Below, piece by piece: positions 35,811 to 46,754 of a stretch of 64,000 bases of DNA (position 1 is its first letter; the number at the start of each line of letters is the position of its first letter). This DNA is from Macropodus opercularis (Eukaryota > Chordata > Actinopteri > Anabantiformes > Osphronemidae). Position numbers and translations under genes: made by a program. Under the pieces are notes generated by a model. The model worked only from the letters and a program-made list of their open reading frames with translations. It was not told the DNA's origin and did not search any database. Location: NCBI GenBank assembly GCA_030770545.1, contig CM061100.1:7013501-7077500 (forward strand). Direction: 5' to 3'.

Positions 35811-37663
35811 GTGTCACAAAGCTGCAGCTGTTCACTCTGGGATGTCAAATAAGATCATTGTAGTAATTGAGAAAATAACTAAAATGGCAAAAAGGATAAG
35901 GCAGCTATATTTTCTTTCATGTTCTTCAAAATGTGCTTCAAAAAGTTTTTGTTCCACAGTAAAATCTGAATAAAATGCTCCAGTGAAGTCAGTCAGTTCC
36001 CTTATTTATAACAAAACAAGAGGGTTTTCTACCTTGAAATTGCTTTAATAGTCACTTCCCTTTACCAAAGCCCTGGATGCATAGTAAAGCCACAAAGCCT
36101 CTTTTTTATGCTTTCCCGCTGGGACAGACACTGGTGACTGTCAACAGAGCTGAGACGAATGTAAACCTGGAGGATGCAGCACCTCCTCGATGACCATATA
36201 AAGCTAAGACTCATCTCAACGGATCCAGAGCAGGGTGGACGTGCCAGAAATGCATTCGCCCTCATACGCAGGGATCTGTCGTACGCAGCCACACTCGCTC
36301 CCTAAAGTGGTCACATACAGCATGTGACTTTAATTGCTTGCCTCTGAAGATGAAAACACACGCACATTGTTTCTAACACTCTCCGGTGCGTGTGCTTCGT
36401 TCTCTCCCCCTCTTCTCCTGGCTCTCACTTAAGTCCACACAGGAAACATTAACCTCTTCCTGCATTAGCTGGTCACTCGCACAAGCTGCTCTCTGACTCT
36501 TTTTTCACCCCCAGAGGTGCTGTTCATCATCAGCGTCCGACGCTGAGGAGGCCAAGCTGTCATTTAGAGGCTGCCCTCACAGTTTCAATGCATGTAGCTG
36601 GTGGTGTTTTAATTATACTATTTGAATATATTATTTATACCAGTTATTGGGTTTAACTTCTCTGTTTTGGTCTTGCTACAGGAGAGTCCATGAGAGACCC
36701 CTGCCCCCACAGCTCTCTATAAACTCCTACCTAACAAGAACAATCTGGGTGCAGACTCTGTAGAAGACTGAAGGGGGGAGGAGAACAGTCGAGAGGCAGG
36801 AGGAGGGATTTGTGCTCACGGTTAACAACATCTTTTTTTTCCAGCCTGAAATGTGAAACTGCAGAAGTGGCGCGGCTCACGGAGCGGTGGCAACGCTTTG
36901 CTGTGCTCTCTCTTGTTCACTTTTTCCAGGCTGCTTTCCCTCATCCTCCGTCTGAGGCACTTCCAACAGAGACACGTCTCCTGCTGCAGTGGACGGTGAG
37001 TAAAATGTCTGGGAAGTTCATTTCACTTCCACACGCCGCGCATGTGAGTTTAGGACACCTTGAAGTGGGTGATGTGATGGCATCACGCTGCCTTCAGGGC
37101 CACCTCTGGAATCAGGAATTTAGGATTAAAAGTCGTTCCATGTGTGCGCATAAACGCCTTATGTGCATATGTGTATGTTGCTGATTGCACAGGCATGTCT
37201 GGCCTGTACGCGTAGCCTGGGGTGAGTTACAGGCTGATTCTGTAAAAGAAAAAACTTCCCACCCTACACTTCCAGATAGTGGGGCTTCATGGCCAGCTTG
37301 CACACAGATGCAGCAGAGCAAGGATTTAAGTGTGGAGGCTGCTGCCAGCTGACACATAGACTGAGCAGAGAGCTGACTGTGGTCCAGACAAATAACTAAG
37401 GCAGCGTTCTAACAGTTGCTTCACATTATTCTCAGAAGACATGTTGCTTATTTGACATTTTTTTTAGGCACATGCATCTTCTCTTATTCTTAACACTGTA
37501 CCCTTAACTGGGTTTAGACAGGTTTTATTTGAATTAGAGAAATGTTTACTGCGTTGACTGTAATGACGTTAAATGAGAAACACAGGCCGACTCCCTGTGT
37601 GGCACTGAAATGAAAGTTACTCTCTTTCACTGTTACAGATCCTGCCGAGAAACTTTGATCCCA
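35811..37663. other. Region between selplg and tmem119
   Basis: No gene is recognised. A noncoding tmem119 first exon may end at 36995, where a GTGAGT donor follows GCAGTGGACG. The tmem119 coding exon has its acceptor (CTGTTACAG) at 37638, so about 0.6 kb of intron would lie between. Confidence 0.4.
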
Positions 37664-38473
37664 ATGGCACTTCGTCATATTGGTCTGTGTGTGTTGTTTG
37701 GCATCAGCTGCAGTTTGGCCAAACCTTCAATAACTCACAGTCCTCCGGAGGGAAGCACAGAGGAGGAAGAACTCATTCCCTTTAGTTCCTCTGTCTCCAC
37801 CAACAACCTTTTCTCCGAGTACCAAACCACAACTGTTGGCCCCACTCATGTAGAACTTGACTTCCTCAGTCAGGTTGTGAGGTTTCTGGAAGAGAACATG
37901 CTCCTCATCCTCGTTTCTTCCACTTTGCTCCTTCTTGTCTTCTTTATTATCAGCGGGGCAATATTCATGAGCCGCAGGCGAAAAGTCAACGCCTACTACC
38001 CTTCTTCATTCCCCTCAAAAATGTACGTGGACCACAGGGACAAAACCGGAGGCGCCAAAATCTTTAATGAAGTGCCAGAAAAAGCCGAAGCTGAGCAGGA
38101 AGCTGAGCCAGTGGACTCTCACAAGCAGCTCCAAGAAGACATCATGAGGGCTGCCAAGAGCCTGCGCACACCAAATAAACCTGTGGAGGCTGCAGAGGGA
38201 AGGGACCACAGTCAAAAAACAGCAGAGCACAGTCCTCAGACCAGTTCTAACCCAGACAACAGCATCCAGGACCAGCAGCCACCCAGTCCCTCTGAAAAGC
38301 AGCAGTGTGAGGCTCATCAGGATGAGGCTCATGAAGACTCAGAGCAGCTTGATCCAGAGAAAGACACTTCACAGGAGCCTTTGATTGGAAGGAGCCTGCG
38401 TCCCTCCTCTCTGCATATTCACAATGACTCTGCCACACTTGAGCTGATGGCAGGAGAGAAAACAGCCTTTTAA
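37664..38473 (+). CDS. tmem119: Transmembrane protein 119
   Basis: A single coding exon of 269 residues (human 283). TMEM119 is a single-pass membrane protein known as a microglia marker in mammals and as a factor in osteoblast differentiation; its molecular activity is not settled. Seen here: a signal peptide (MALRHIGLCVLFGISCSLA), a short ectodomain, a membrane helix (MLLILVSSTLLLLVFFII), and a cytoplasmic tail. The tail has the family hallmark AYYPSSFPSKMYVDHRDKTGG, then KQLQEDIMRAAKSLRTPNKP, followed by a polar glutamate-rich end. An in-frame start at 37610 lies before the CTGTTACAG acceptor, so the ATG at 37664 is preferred; it is followed by a good signal sequence. Confidence 0.93.
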   Translation: MALRHIGLCVLFGISCSLAKPSITHSPPEGSTEEEELIPFSSSVSTNNLFSEYQTTTVGPTHVELDFLSQVVRFLEENMLLILVSSTLLLLVFFIISGAIFMSRRRKVNAYYPSSFPSKMYVDHRDKTGGAKIFNEVPEKAEAEQEAEPVDSHKQLQEDIMRAAKSLRTPNKPVEAAEGRDHSQKTAEHSPQTSSNPDNSIQDQQPPSPSEKQQCEAHQDEAHEDSEQLDPEKDTSQEPLIGRSLRPSSLHIHNDSATLELMAGEKTAF

Positions 38474-38600
38474 CTATTCCACACAGCGTGAATTCAACAT
38501 GTAAACAGCATTTTTAACAAACCCATTTCATTTATGTCATCCAGTGCCATTATTACACGATGAAGTAAGACATTATTATCATTATTCATGCTGTTCAAAT

Positions 38601-38606
38601 AATAAA
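38601..38606 (+). terminator. tmem119: Polyadenylation signal of tmem119
   Basis: AATAAA about 130 bp after the stop. The iscu signal on the other strand lies only 34 bp further on. Confidence 0.6.
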
Positions 38607-38639
38607 CAGTGACTGAAGCACAATACGGTTCAAGATACT

Positions 38640-38645
38640 TTTATT
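38640..38645 (-). terminator. iscu: Polyadenylation signal of iscu
   Basis: TTTATT on the + strand is AATAAA on the minus strand, about 470 bp beyond the iscu stop codon. Confidence 0.55.
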
Positions 38646-39114
38646 GCAGACTTACAAGGAAGCATCAGTATACAAGTATAAATTACACTTAAAAACAATG
38701 GATCCGATCCTGGTTTTAAGCCACTTTCCTTGATTGCATATCAACATGTCAGTCTTTTGGGTGCAGATATTATACTTACACAGCTTCTAATCAAAGTCTA
38801 ATTTCCATCACACCATTCTTCAAGCTCAAATGTAACACAGTCTCAAAAATAAGGCTCAGCTTTGTACCAACAACCCAAATAGTACGTCATTTGTGCGTTT
38901 ACGTGACAGGCTAGTAGATACAGTATACAGGGTGAGAGGAGCACAGACTAGGTCCAGTGTAACACTGCTACTGAGGGTTGACGGTGCTGTACTTGTTATC
39001 AGCATAGTAAGTGTGCGTCATCAATACTGCAGGAAAGTGAGCTGGTGCTGTTGAAATGCTGCTACTTCTGTTCCAGCAAGCGGTGACGTCCAGCTCAGGT
39101 TAAATGTGCCGTGT

Positions 39115-40826
39115 TTAATTGCTAGCCCTCACTGCCTCCTGCTGGTCATCCTGTTGCTTGAGCCGATAGTCAGCCAGGGCAGCCTTGATGGCATCCTCCG
39201 CAAGCACTGGGGACGTGAACGTTACAGCTTTAACATAGGGTACATACATATGTGTAGAGGGTTGGGGGTTGGGGGAGAAAATCATTCACTGAAGCCAATG
39301 AAAACTTACTGGAGCAATGAAGTTTAACTGGTGGAAGACTGAGCTCTTTGGCAATGTCTGTGTTCTTGATCATCAAAGCTTCATCCACCTGAAAAGTAAA
39401 GCAGATATTCCTGCTCCAGTAGACACACAATCTTTCCAGTAAATGTTTAAACGCGAAGTAATTCATAATGAACTCCAAAAAGCAGAAGTACAACTGTCAT
39501 TTCTGTGTTGACTCACAGATTTGCCCTTCACCCACTCTGTGGCCAGAGAGCTGGAGGCAATAGCAGAGCCGCAGCCAAAGGTTTTGAATCTGGCATCAAC
39601 GATCTTCCCTTGGTCATCCACCTCGATCTGTCAAAAAAAAAGGTATTATAGCATTACTGCCAAAGAATGCGACCTTTTTATTTAGAAAAAGGGGGATTAA
39701 GATAACGCCTACTAAACTTTAAGAGCTAATGGATCGTAGCACTAAGAGTCGATTCTACTAATAAACACACCTGAAGCTTCATCACGTCTCCACAGGCTGG
39801 AGCACCCACCAAACCAGTCCCAACCTTCTTGGAGTTTTTGTCCAGAGAACCCACATTTCTTGGGTTCTCATAGTGATCCACCACCTTCAGACAACCGACA
39901 AGACAACGTGCGTTTTAGTACAGTGTTAGTATTACATTGCTGAAACGAAAGTGAAAAAAACAGTTGATGCCATATTATTGTTTTCTACTGTTACACAACG
40001 ACAAGATTCCTCCATTACATAAGGGACACTGAAATAAACTGATCGGGCTTGATTGTATTGTCCTCTACGGCCGCTCCTGCATCCTGCTGCCTTGCCCTCG
40101 AATCTGCTGAGTCATTCTGACCAACACACCATGAAGCAACCCAGCATCTGTCAGGGGTCCTCAGTGGACTCCGTAATACACAAAGCAGCATGTGATGCAA
40201 ACTGCTGCAGGTTTGGTTTGTTTTGCTTTTTACTCAGAACTGACTCATCCAAGTATTTATATCAATCTGTCAATATTTCAGCTCTTGTAACACAATAAAT
40301 AGTGTACATCACCAAACATCAGCTGAAGAGTAACTTAACATGTTCTTAGTCACATCTTAAATGACGCTACGTGCATGTGCTAAATTATTTAAAGACCTGC
40401 ACCTTCCTACAGCAGAACCTTTACAGGACACTGTGCTCTTTCATTACTTAGAGTAAATTAATCGGATGTGATTAAAGCACTAAAGCTGTAGCAGCGGCCA
40501 GCTGAGGAAGGATTAGTGATGTCATTTCAGTCTTTAACTCCCCAACTAGATCTAACTTTAAAAACTAAAGTCAACTCATTACGGTTCATACGTTGCTGTT
40601 TAACAACTGCCCCCAATGATTTTCTGATGGCTATTGCTCATTATATCACATTTTATGCTCCAATAACTGCACGTTCACGCAACCTGATGTTAGATAAGAG
40701 TCACCTATCATGAACTCGCTTTACCTTCTTGTGGTAGCAGCACTGGGTGATGAACTCCGGGGCGGACAGCCTCCTGGTGAGCAACGCCAGAGGACTCAGA
40801 CACTTGTTCGCCACGGTACCCGCCAT
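39115..40826 (-). CDS. iscu: Iron-sulfur cluster assembly scaffold protein ISCU
   Basis: Five exons, read on the minus strand: 40826-40725, 39884-39771, 39627-39517, 39388-39310, 39206-39115; 165 residues (human 167). ISCU is the mitochondrial scaffold on which NFS1, with frataxin and ferredoxin, builds [2Fe-2S] clusters. Seen: a basic mitochondrial presequence (MAGTVANKCLSPLALLTRRL), YHKKVVDHYENPRNVGSLDK, and the three ligand cysteines in GAPACGD, TFGCGSA and KLHCS. The HSC20/HSPA9-binding LPPVK motif lies in exon 4. Intron phases are all consistent. The gene is convergent with tmem119 and divergent from the GPCR, with about 0.6 kb between start codons in a partly CpG-rich region. Confidence 0.97.
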
Positions 40827-41419
40827 GTTGACAGACCCAGCAATGACGCAGTTGTAAAGAGCGGAGCCGCACGAGCCCGAGAGAGCACGACGCGTCACGC
40901 TCGGGGGAGGGGCTAAAGTCGTCGCATCTGCGCACTCGTGAGACAAACGGCGACTGCAAACTGTAATATTCATGGTAATTACGAACAAGCAGAATAATCG
41001 ATATTTAAAACGAAATTCATACATAACCAGACTCTTCATCCAAACTTGTATAACAAAAGCTGCCTGGTGCTGGAGGCTGGTTAATTTTTTAACCTTTATG
41101 TGAACTTACTTAAAAAACTGGAAATTTTCACAGCCGCAAATATTCTTTGTTAATTTGGGAGGATTGTGTAACTCTTAGCAGTGACAAAGCTTTAGAAGCA
41201 GAAATGAGAAGTTGCTTAAGCAAACATACCCAGTGAGAAGCCACTTTCGAGATATTACTTCCACGTCAGGACATAGTGTGAGTACTTTCACTATAATTTT
41301 TTTAAATGATTATACTGTATAAGATGTATTTTTGATACAGGTGTGTATAGGATTACTTGTTTATGAGTAAATATACATAAAGACAGACATTGTTCTTATT
41401 ATTACAGGCAGTAACAGCG
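40827..41419. other. Divergent region between iscu and the GPCR gene
   Basis: The iscu side (to about 40930) is CpG-rich and should be its promoter. The GPCR coding exon is preceded by a TTATTATTACAG acceptor (41407), so a noncoding exon of that gene probably lies in this stretch, but I cannot place it. Confidence 0.4.
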
Positions 41420-42439
41420 ATGGACTACATTATATTTGAAGATTACACATCAAACAATGATACTCTGAATGATTCCACCCCTGCTGGAATAATGAATTTC
41501 AGTAGTACAGAGTCGTCTTTGACTCCTGTTCTGGTGGCAGTGAATATCCTAATATCTTTCCTTGGCATTGGAGGAAATTCATTAGTGATCTGGATCTGCG
41601 GTTGGAAAATGAAGAGATCTGTTGTCACCACCTGGTACATCAGTCTGGCCATTTCAGACTTACTATTCTGTCTCTTTCTGCCTCTGGAAGTGTTTTACAT
41701 GATATCTTCACACTGGCCTTTTGGACTGGTCTTTTGCAAGGTTATCTCCTCTGCCCTGTTTCTTAACATGTATAGCAGTGTGTTTCTATTATTTCTGATC
41801 AGCGCTGATCGCTGTTTAATGGTTCTATTTCCTGTTTGGTCACATAACTACCGGACAGTACGGAAAGCATCTGTAGCTGTTGTGCTCATGTGGCTCCTTG
41901 CTGCACTAATAACGTTGCCTTCAATGATCTTCAAACAAGTCACAGCTCACGGTTCAGTCATTCAGTGCTACAGCGACTACGGGAGTCAGTCTAAGCACAA
42001 GGCTGTGGTACTGACTCGATTCACATTCGGGTTTCTGCTTCCTCTTCTGATGATTGTGATCTGCTTCTCCGTGCTTGGTGTGAAGCTGAGAAGTTTGACT
42101 GTCAAGTCAGCAAAACCTTACAAAATCATGATGGCCCTCCTCTTGTCATTTTTCTTCTGCTGGTTCCCATACCATACTTTTGTTCTTCTGGAGCTGGACA
42201 ACAACATCAGCACATACGTGCTTACTACTGGTCTGAAAGTGGGTTCCACCCTGGCTGCAGCAAACAGTTTCATATCTCCAGTTCTCTATGTGTTCATTGG
42301 CAATGACTTTAAAAACACCCTAAAACGGTCTTTGACATCTAGGATGGAGGAGGCAATGGCAGATGGTCTTAATCAATCAAGATCGAAGTCAGTGGATGTC
42401 CTAAAACATTCACTTGAACCATTTGTTATCACAGAGTAA
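41420..42439 (+). CDS. cmklr1: Chemerin receptor-like (CMKLR1-like) GPCR
   Basis: A class A receptor of 339 residues in one coding exon. Mammalian CMKLR1 binds chemerin and steers leukocytes and adipocytes; ligand identity here is inferred. Seen: acidic, N-glycosylation-rich N-terminus (MDYIIFEDYTSNNDT), seven hydrophobic helices, Asp2.50 in LAISDLLF, Cys in FCKVIS for the extracellular disulfide, DRCLMVLFPVWSHN after helix 3 (DRC rather than DRY, as in CMKLR1), CWFPYHT in helix 6, and KPYKIMMALLLSFF. Helix 7 reads ISPVLYVFIGNDFK, with Ser where most receptors have the Asn of NPxxY. The start at 41420 follows the splice acceptor. Position next to iscu fits CMKLR1. A formyl-peptide-receptor or GPR1 paralogue is the alternative. 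Confidence 0.8.
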   Translation: MDYIIFEDYTSNNDTLNDSTPAGIMNFSSTESSLTPVLVAVNILISFLGIGGNSLVIWICGWKMKRSVVTTWYISLAISDLLFCLFLPLEVFYMISSHWPFGLVFCKVISSALFLNMYSSVFLLFLISADRCLMVLFPVWSHNYRTVRKASVAVVLMWLLAALITLPSMIFKQVTAHGSVIQCYSDYGSQSKHKAVVLTRFTFGFLLPLLMIVICFSVLGVKLRSLTVKSAKPYKIMMALLLSFFFCWFPYHTFVLLELDNNISTYVLTTGLKVGSTLAAANSFISPVLYVFIGNDFKNTLKRSLTSRMEEAMADGLNQSRSKSVDVLKHSLEPFVITE

Positions 42440-42783
42440 TTTACAGGAATGAGGAAATGTTGTGTTAAAGCAAAGTAAAACCTTGAACGATTCTAAGCAA
42501 CAATGCACTATGCTGTAATTTATGTAAAAAGAAGTGATCTATTTATTTGATTCATAAACTAATTTACACAGTATGAAATCTGTAAGACTCAGTGGTCACG
42601 TTTGTTGTTGCTCAGCTATGAAATGACCACTTGTTGCTTTTGAATGTTTTATTTTTCAAATGTCTCACATACTCAGTGTTTTGTGTTACTAAAGTACTTA
42701 ATTTACTTTCTGAAATATTTTATAAAACTGTTATAATTGTGTGATAATTTGGAGGATGTAGCCTGGAAAGGTGTTTTCAATTA

Positions 42784-42861
42784 AATAAATATATATAATT
42801 ACAATATAATTATGCACTGAGGCCTTTGGACGCTTCTATGAAATGCTCTTGTTTAAATAAA
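42784..42861 (+). terminator. Polyadenylation signals of the GPCR gene
   Basis: AATAAA at 42784-42789 and 42856-42861, 0.35-0.42 kb after the stop, in very AT-rich sequence. Confidence 0.5.
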
Positions 42862-43679
42862 GTCCTTTTTTATTTATGTATTTTCTAAGTCTGGCGCTAA
42901 ATAAAATAAATGATGTATAATAATTTTTGGCATAACATAAACGCAAACAAATATGTATATTGTATAATTATATTTCAAGGAAAATAAATAAAATGTCAAA
43001 TGTAAATTAAAGTAATATTGAACTGATAATGTAAAAATACTAATATGATTCTCAACTCATCAATTGTTCTGGTTTAACTCAAGCACTGGCTTCACTGTTC
43101 TTATCTGGTCAAGCAGTGGGTGGTTTGACATATATCTATATGTTATAACATATCTTAAATCAATCGTAAAAATAAAACTCAAAAAGTCAAGAAGGCGGCT
43201 CAAACCTGTTGACTCCTGACAGGCCCTACTGAGGGCAAACTACCCGGAAGCTTGAAGCCACGCCCCCTCAGCCCACTACCGGTCAGCGCTGCTACTGTGT
43301 GATGCAACCAGCTGTAAGGACGGGTCCCAACTTTTAACAATTAGGAGCAACACCTTTCACTTTTAGCTAGAACATCATGTTCCTAACGACGCGTCCGTGT
43401 TTGTTTTCCGTTAACATGTCACTTTGATCAGCTCTTCGGTAGCTAGCTAGCAACTTCGTAACGTCAGTGTTTCTTAAGGGAGCGTAGCTAGCTTGTTAGC
43501 AGGTTGTGTTTTTAGCTGATCCACTTGTCTTCGGCTTGTCATTGTTTTCATTTTCTCTCTCTTGACCTCTGCTACGCGTTAGCCTGTCCACTGCATAGTC
43601 CTATGCGTGTGCTCTGAAGCGCTGGGTGCCAGTGGAGTGACCTCACCTGCACCGTCTTGTTTAGTGGAGCTGTTTTTAA
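42862..43679. other. Boundary region and rnf185 promoter
   Basis: AT-rich sequence to about 43180, then a more GC-rich rnf185 promoter and 5' UTR. TAGCTAGCTAGC at 43440-43451 and further GCTAGC-like words sit just upstream of the start. Confidence 0.45.
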
Positions 43680-45482
43680 ATGGCCACCGCTGCCCCCCTT
43701 CCAGCATCAGGCTCTTCTGGGGCTACAGACAACCCTAGTCCGGGGTCGAGCAGCTCGACCGCAGCCGACAGTGGCAACCAGGACAGCACCTTCGAGTGTA
43801 ACATATGTCTGGACACGGCCAAGGACGCGGTGATCAGCCTGTGTGGTCACCTCTTCTGGTGAGTTAGAACCACGTCAACTACTGAGACCTGTGTTGTTCT
43901 AGGTTAATGCGGCTACGGGCCACGGAGAGCGTGAGGTCCTCTGCTTTTGTGATCTGCTTGATAGTGTAGCTAATCTGACCTTTTATTGATTGAATAATTG
44001 ACACATTCTGTACTGGCCAGTGTTGAAATGTGGGCTTTATTCTAAGAGTAGCAGGGTTAAAACGCTGTTTACGAAAGGCTGCATTCTTTGCACCATGTGT
44101 AGGGAAGATGTTGTGGACCTAGACATGCTTAAATTACTATACTCATGTTATTACAGGTTAACAAGCGATGAAGACAATTCTCATATTTTCCTCTGTAGAA
44201 GTCGCTTTCAGTACTGATGTATGTCATTGTTTGGTCAGTGTTGCATAAAAGACTTAGCACTGTCTTATTGTTAAACCATACATCTAATGTTTTAGTAATC
44301 ATGCCTCTTACACCTTAACTCTCATATTCTTTTGCTTGTCCTCTTCATTAGTTGGCCTTGTTTGCATCAGGTAAGCCAGAATTGTTTTTGTTTCCAGATT
44401 TATTATTCATTTTTGCTGAGTACGTTTTAAAAACCTAACGTTTTTGCAGTGGTTGGAGACCAGACCGAACCGACAAGTATGTCCAGTATGTAAAGCTGGC
44501 ATTAGCAGAGATAAAGTTATCCCATTATATGGACGAGGAAGCACAGGTCAACAGGACCCCAGGTGGGTATTATTTGGTGGAATGGGTCAAACCCATTCTA
44601 ATTTCACATGCAGTATTATGTAATCACAGTTCTCCACATAGTATTATGTAATTAATATTATGTGAAGGGAAAACTATTATTGCAACTGGATTTACTTTAT
44701 AGAGAAAGAACACCCCCTCGACCACAAGGGCAAAGGCCTGAGCCTGAAAACCGTGGTGTAAGTACTTCACACAAATTTATTTATTTACTGTATTTATTAT
44801 TATTATTTACATTGTAATACAAAAAAACCTCTTTACTTTTTTGGTGGATCAGCATTTTTAGCTTGTTTACAGTATTATCAGTGATTACATATCAGCTTTG
44901 AGTAACATTATGCATTCATGATGAAACTGTTACATCGTATGATGTAGGTGCTGTGGTGAAAACCCATGCTTTATTTGTTAGCATGTTTACCACTGGGACC
45001 TATTAGAGGCAAAGTGCTGGAGTTGTAGAGGTTTCTCTGGAGAATGATAGGATGTTGTGCTGCCCCTTTCATCACATTTCACTCTATGTGACGGTGTACC
45101 TCAAACGTTAATGAATTATGGGCATTAGGACAAACTCTGTGCGGTTCCATGTAGATGATGAACCACATGTTTTACAGGGATTTCAAGGATTTGGCTTTGG
45201 AGATGGGGGTTTCCAAATGTCGTTTGGGATCGGTGCCTTTCCATTTGGTATTTTTGCTACAGCTTTTAACATCAATGATGGAAGACCTCCTCCAGGTATA
45301 TATGTATAACATACGTCACCGTGTCCACCCTGTATTTCATCAACAAATAATCAAATAACTTCAGTGAAACTTTTTCCCAAATAGCAGCTCCTGGGACACC
45401 GCAGCACATGGATGAACAGTTTCTGTCTCGACTCTTCCTGTTTGTTGCATTGGTCATTATGTTTTGGCTGTTGATTGCATAA
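43680..45482 (+). CDS. rnf185: E3 ubiquitin ligase RNF185
   Basis: Six exons, 193 residues (human 192): 43680-43858, 44352-44370, 44450-44562, 44703-44757, 45178-45295, 45385-45482. RNF185 is an ER and mitochondrial-outer-membrane RING ligase in ER-associated degradation, a paralogue of RNF5. Seen: a Ser/Ala-rich N-terminus, the C3HC4 RING from CNICLD through CGHLFCWPC to VCPVC, then the conserved [33 protein letters not shown], a glycine/phenylalanine-rich stretch ([19 protein letters not shown]), and a C-terminal membrane anchor ([16 protein letters not shown]). Exon 2 is a 19-nt micro-exon that supplies part of the RING, including one zinc-ligand cysteine. The high identity to human leaves little doubt. 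Confidence 0.97.
44352..44370 (+). CDS. rnf185: 19-nt micro-exon of rnf185 inside the RING
   Basis: Bounded by TTCATTAG and GTAAGCC. It completes the split Cys codon and adds WPCLHQ, restoring the contiguous human sequence CGHLFCWPCLHQW. Without it the RING would lose essential residues and the frame would shift. Confidence 0.92.
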
Positions 45483-46486
45483 ATGCATTCAAAGACAACA
45501 TTTTGCATTGACAAAGATAATACTTTAGGGTACATTTTCACAAGTTATACCTGCCTGACTCCTCACTTAACTTTTGTTCATAGAATTTGTCCTTTTTTTT
45601 TTTAAATAAAGGCAAAATCTGTGCAAATCTTAACAATAACAACTTTGAAGGTGAACCTTACTGACCTTTCTGACAGTTATGTAGTGTGCCTCTGACTAGC
45701 ACGTTATATTTCATCCCCATTTATTCTTCAAACTGTGCACTGCTTTATTATATTTACTTGCATAATTAGGTGCTTGTCTGTTTCCATGGGTGTATTTTAG
45801 AACAGGTAATTCTCAGTGCTCTTTTAGTGTACGTTACATTTTTACATCACTGTGATCTGATTCACTTTTCTGGAACAATTAGCTCAATTTTAAATTGTGA
45901 ATAAACAGTTTGATTAAAGGTGTATTTTCAGAATCAGATTTTTACTACAGTAATGGTACAGTGCAGAACCTGGTAGCAGTGCTTGTGTCAATGGGGGCAG
46001 ATTTTTGTTATTGAATGTTTTTTTTCATTTGCTTTGACATTTACTATATAACTGATCAAATGAGGAGGTGGGGTTCACAGAGCAACTGACTCTGTTAAAA
46101 TCAATGTTGTTTCTGGAACAGAAAAACCGCATATGGTGGAAAAGTTGTTTTTTTACTAAACCTGATTTCTGGAATACCTCCCTGATCTTGAAAGTATGCA
46201 ACTTGTCTGCAAAACTGTCGTTGCAGTCACGAATTTGTATAATCAAAACAAAGCTAGACATTGTTGCTGTATTGTACATAAGAATTTCTAAAAATGTATT
46301 ATGTAACTGTTAAAAGATTTATGGACAGTGTTCCTCTCAAAAATGCAACATCTTTTATTTTTCATCACTTACTGTACGTCACTGTAATTAAATGTAAAAT
46401 ACTGTATTATTAGAGTTTAAATGACTGGAGTAACAGAAACCAGTCCTCTGAATGTGAATTCCCTCTATCAACAGAAAATCTAACTA

Positions 46487-46504
46487 AATAAAGATGTGAA
46501 TAAA
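46487..46504 (+). terminator. rnf185: Polyadenylation signals of rnf185
   Basis: AATAAA at 46487-46492 and again at 46499-46504, about 1 kb after the stop. Earlier candidates lie near 45603 and 45898. Confidence 0.5.
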
Positions 46505-46598
46505 TCTATTTGGGCTTCATTCTTCCACAAGCCTTACTCCAAATGCACCAAATCAACACAGACTTCTTCCATGCAGACATCTTTTGAAACAGGGATGT

Positions 46599-46604
46599 TT
46601 TATT
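46599..46604 (-). terminator. Polyadenylation signal of the MADF-BESS gene
   Basis: TTTATT on the + strand gives minus-strand AATAAA, 150 bp beyond the stop codon and about 100 bp from the convergent rnf185 signal. Confidence 0.5.
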
Positions 46605-46754
46605 ATTTTCCATTGTTAATTATTTCATATGAAAACATACACTTAAAATTCAACCACTCTGTGCTGTAAAAAAAAAGAAAAATAGATATTTTGGTCATTT
46701 TGTGGAAGGCGGCATTAAGAAAACAGAATAGAGTACAAAAAACGTCAGTTTGTC

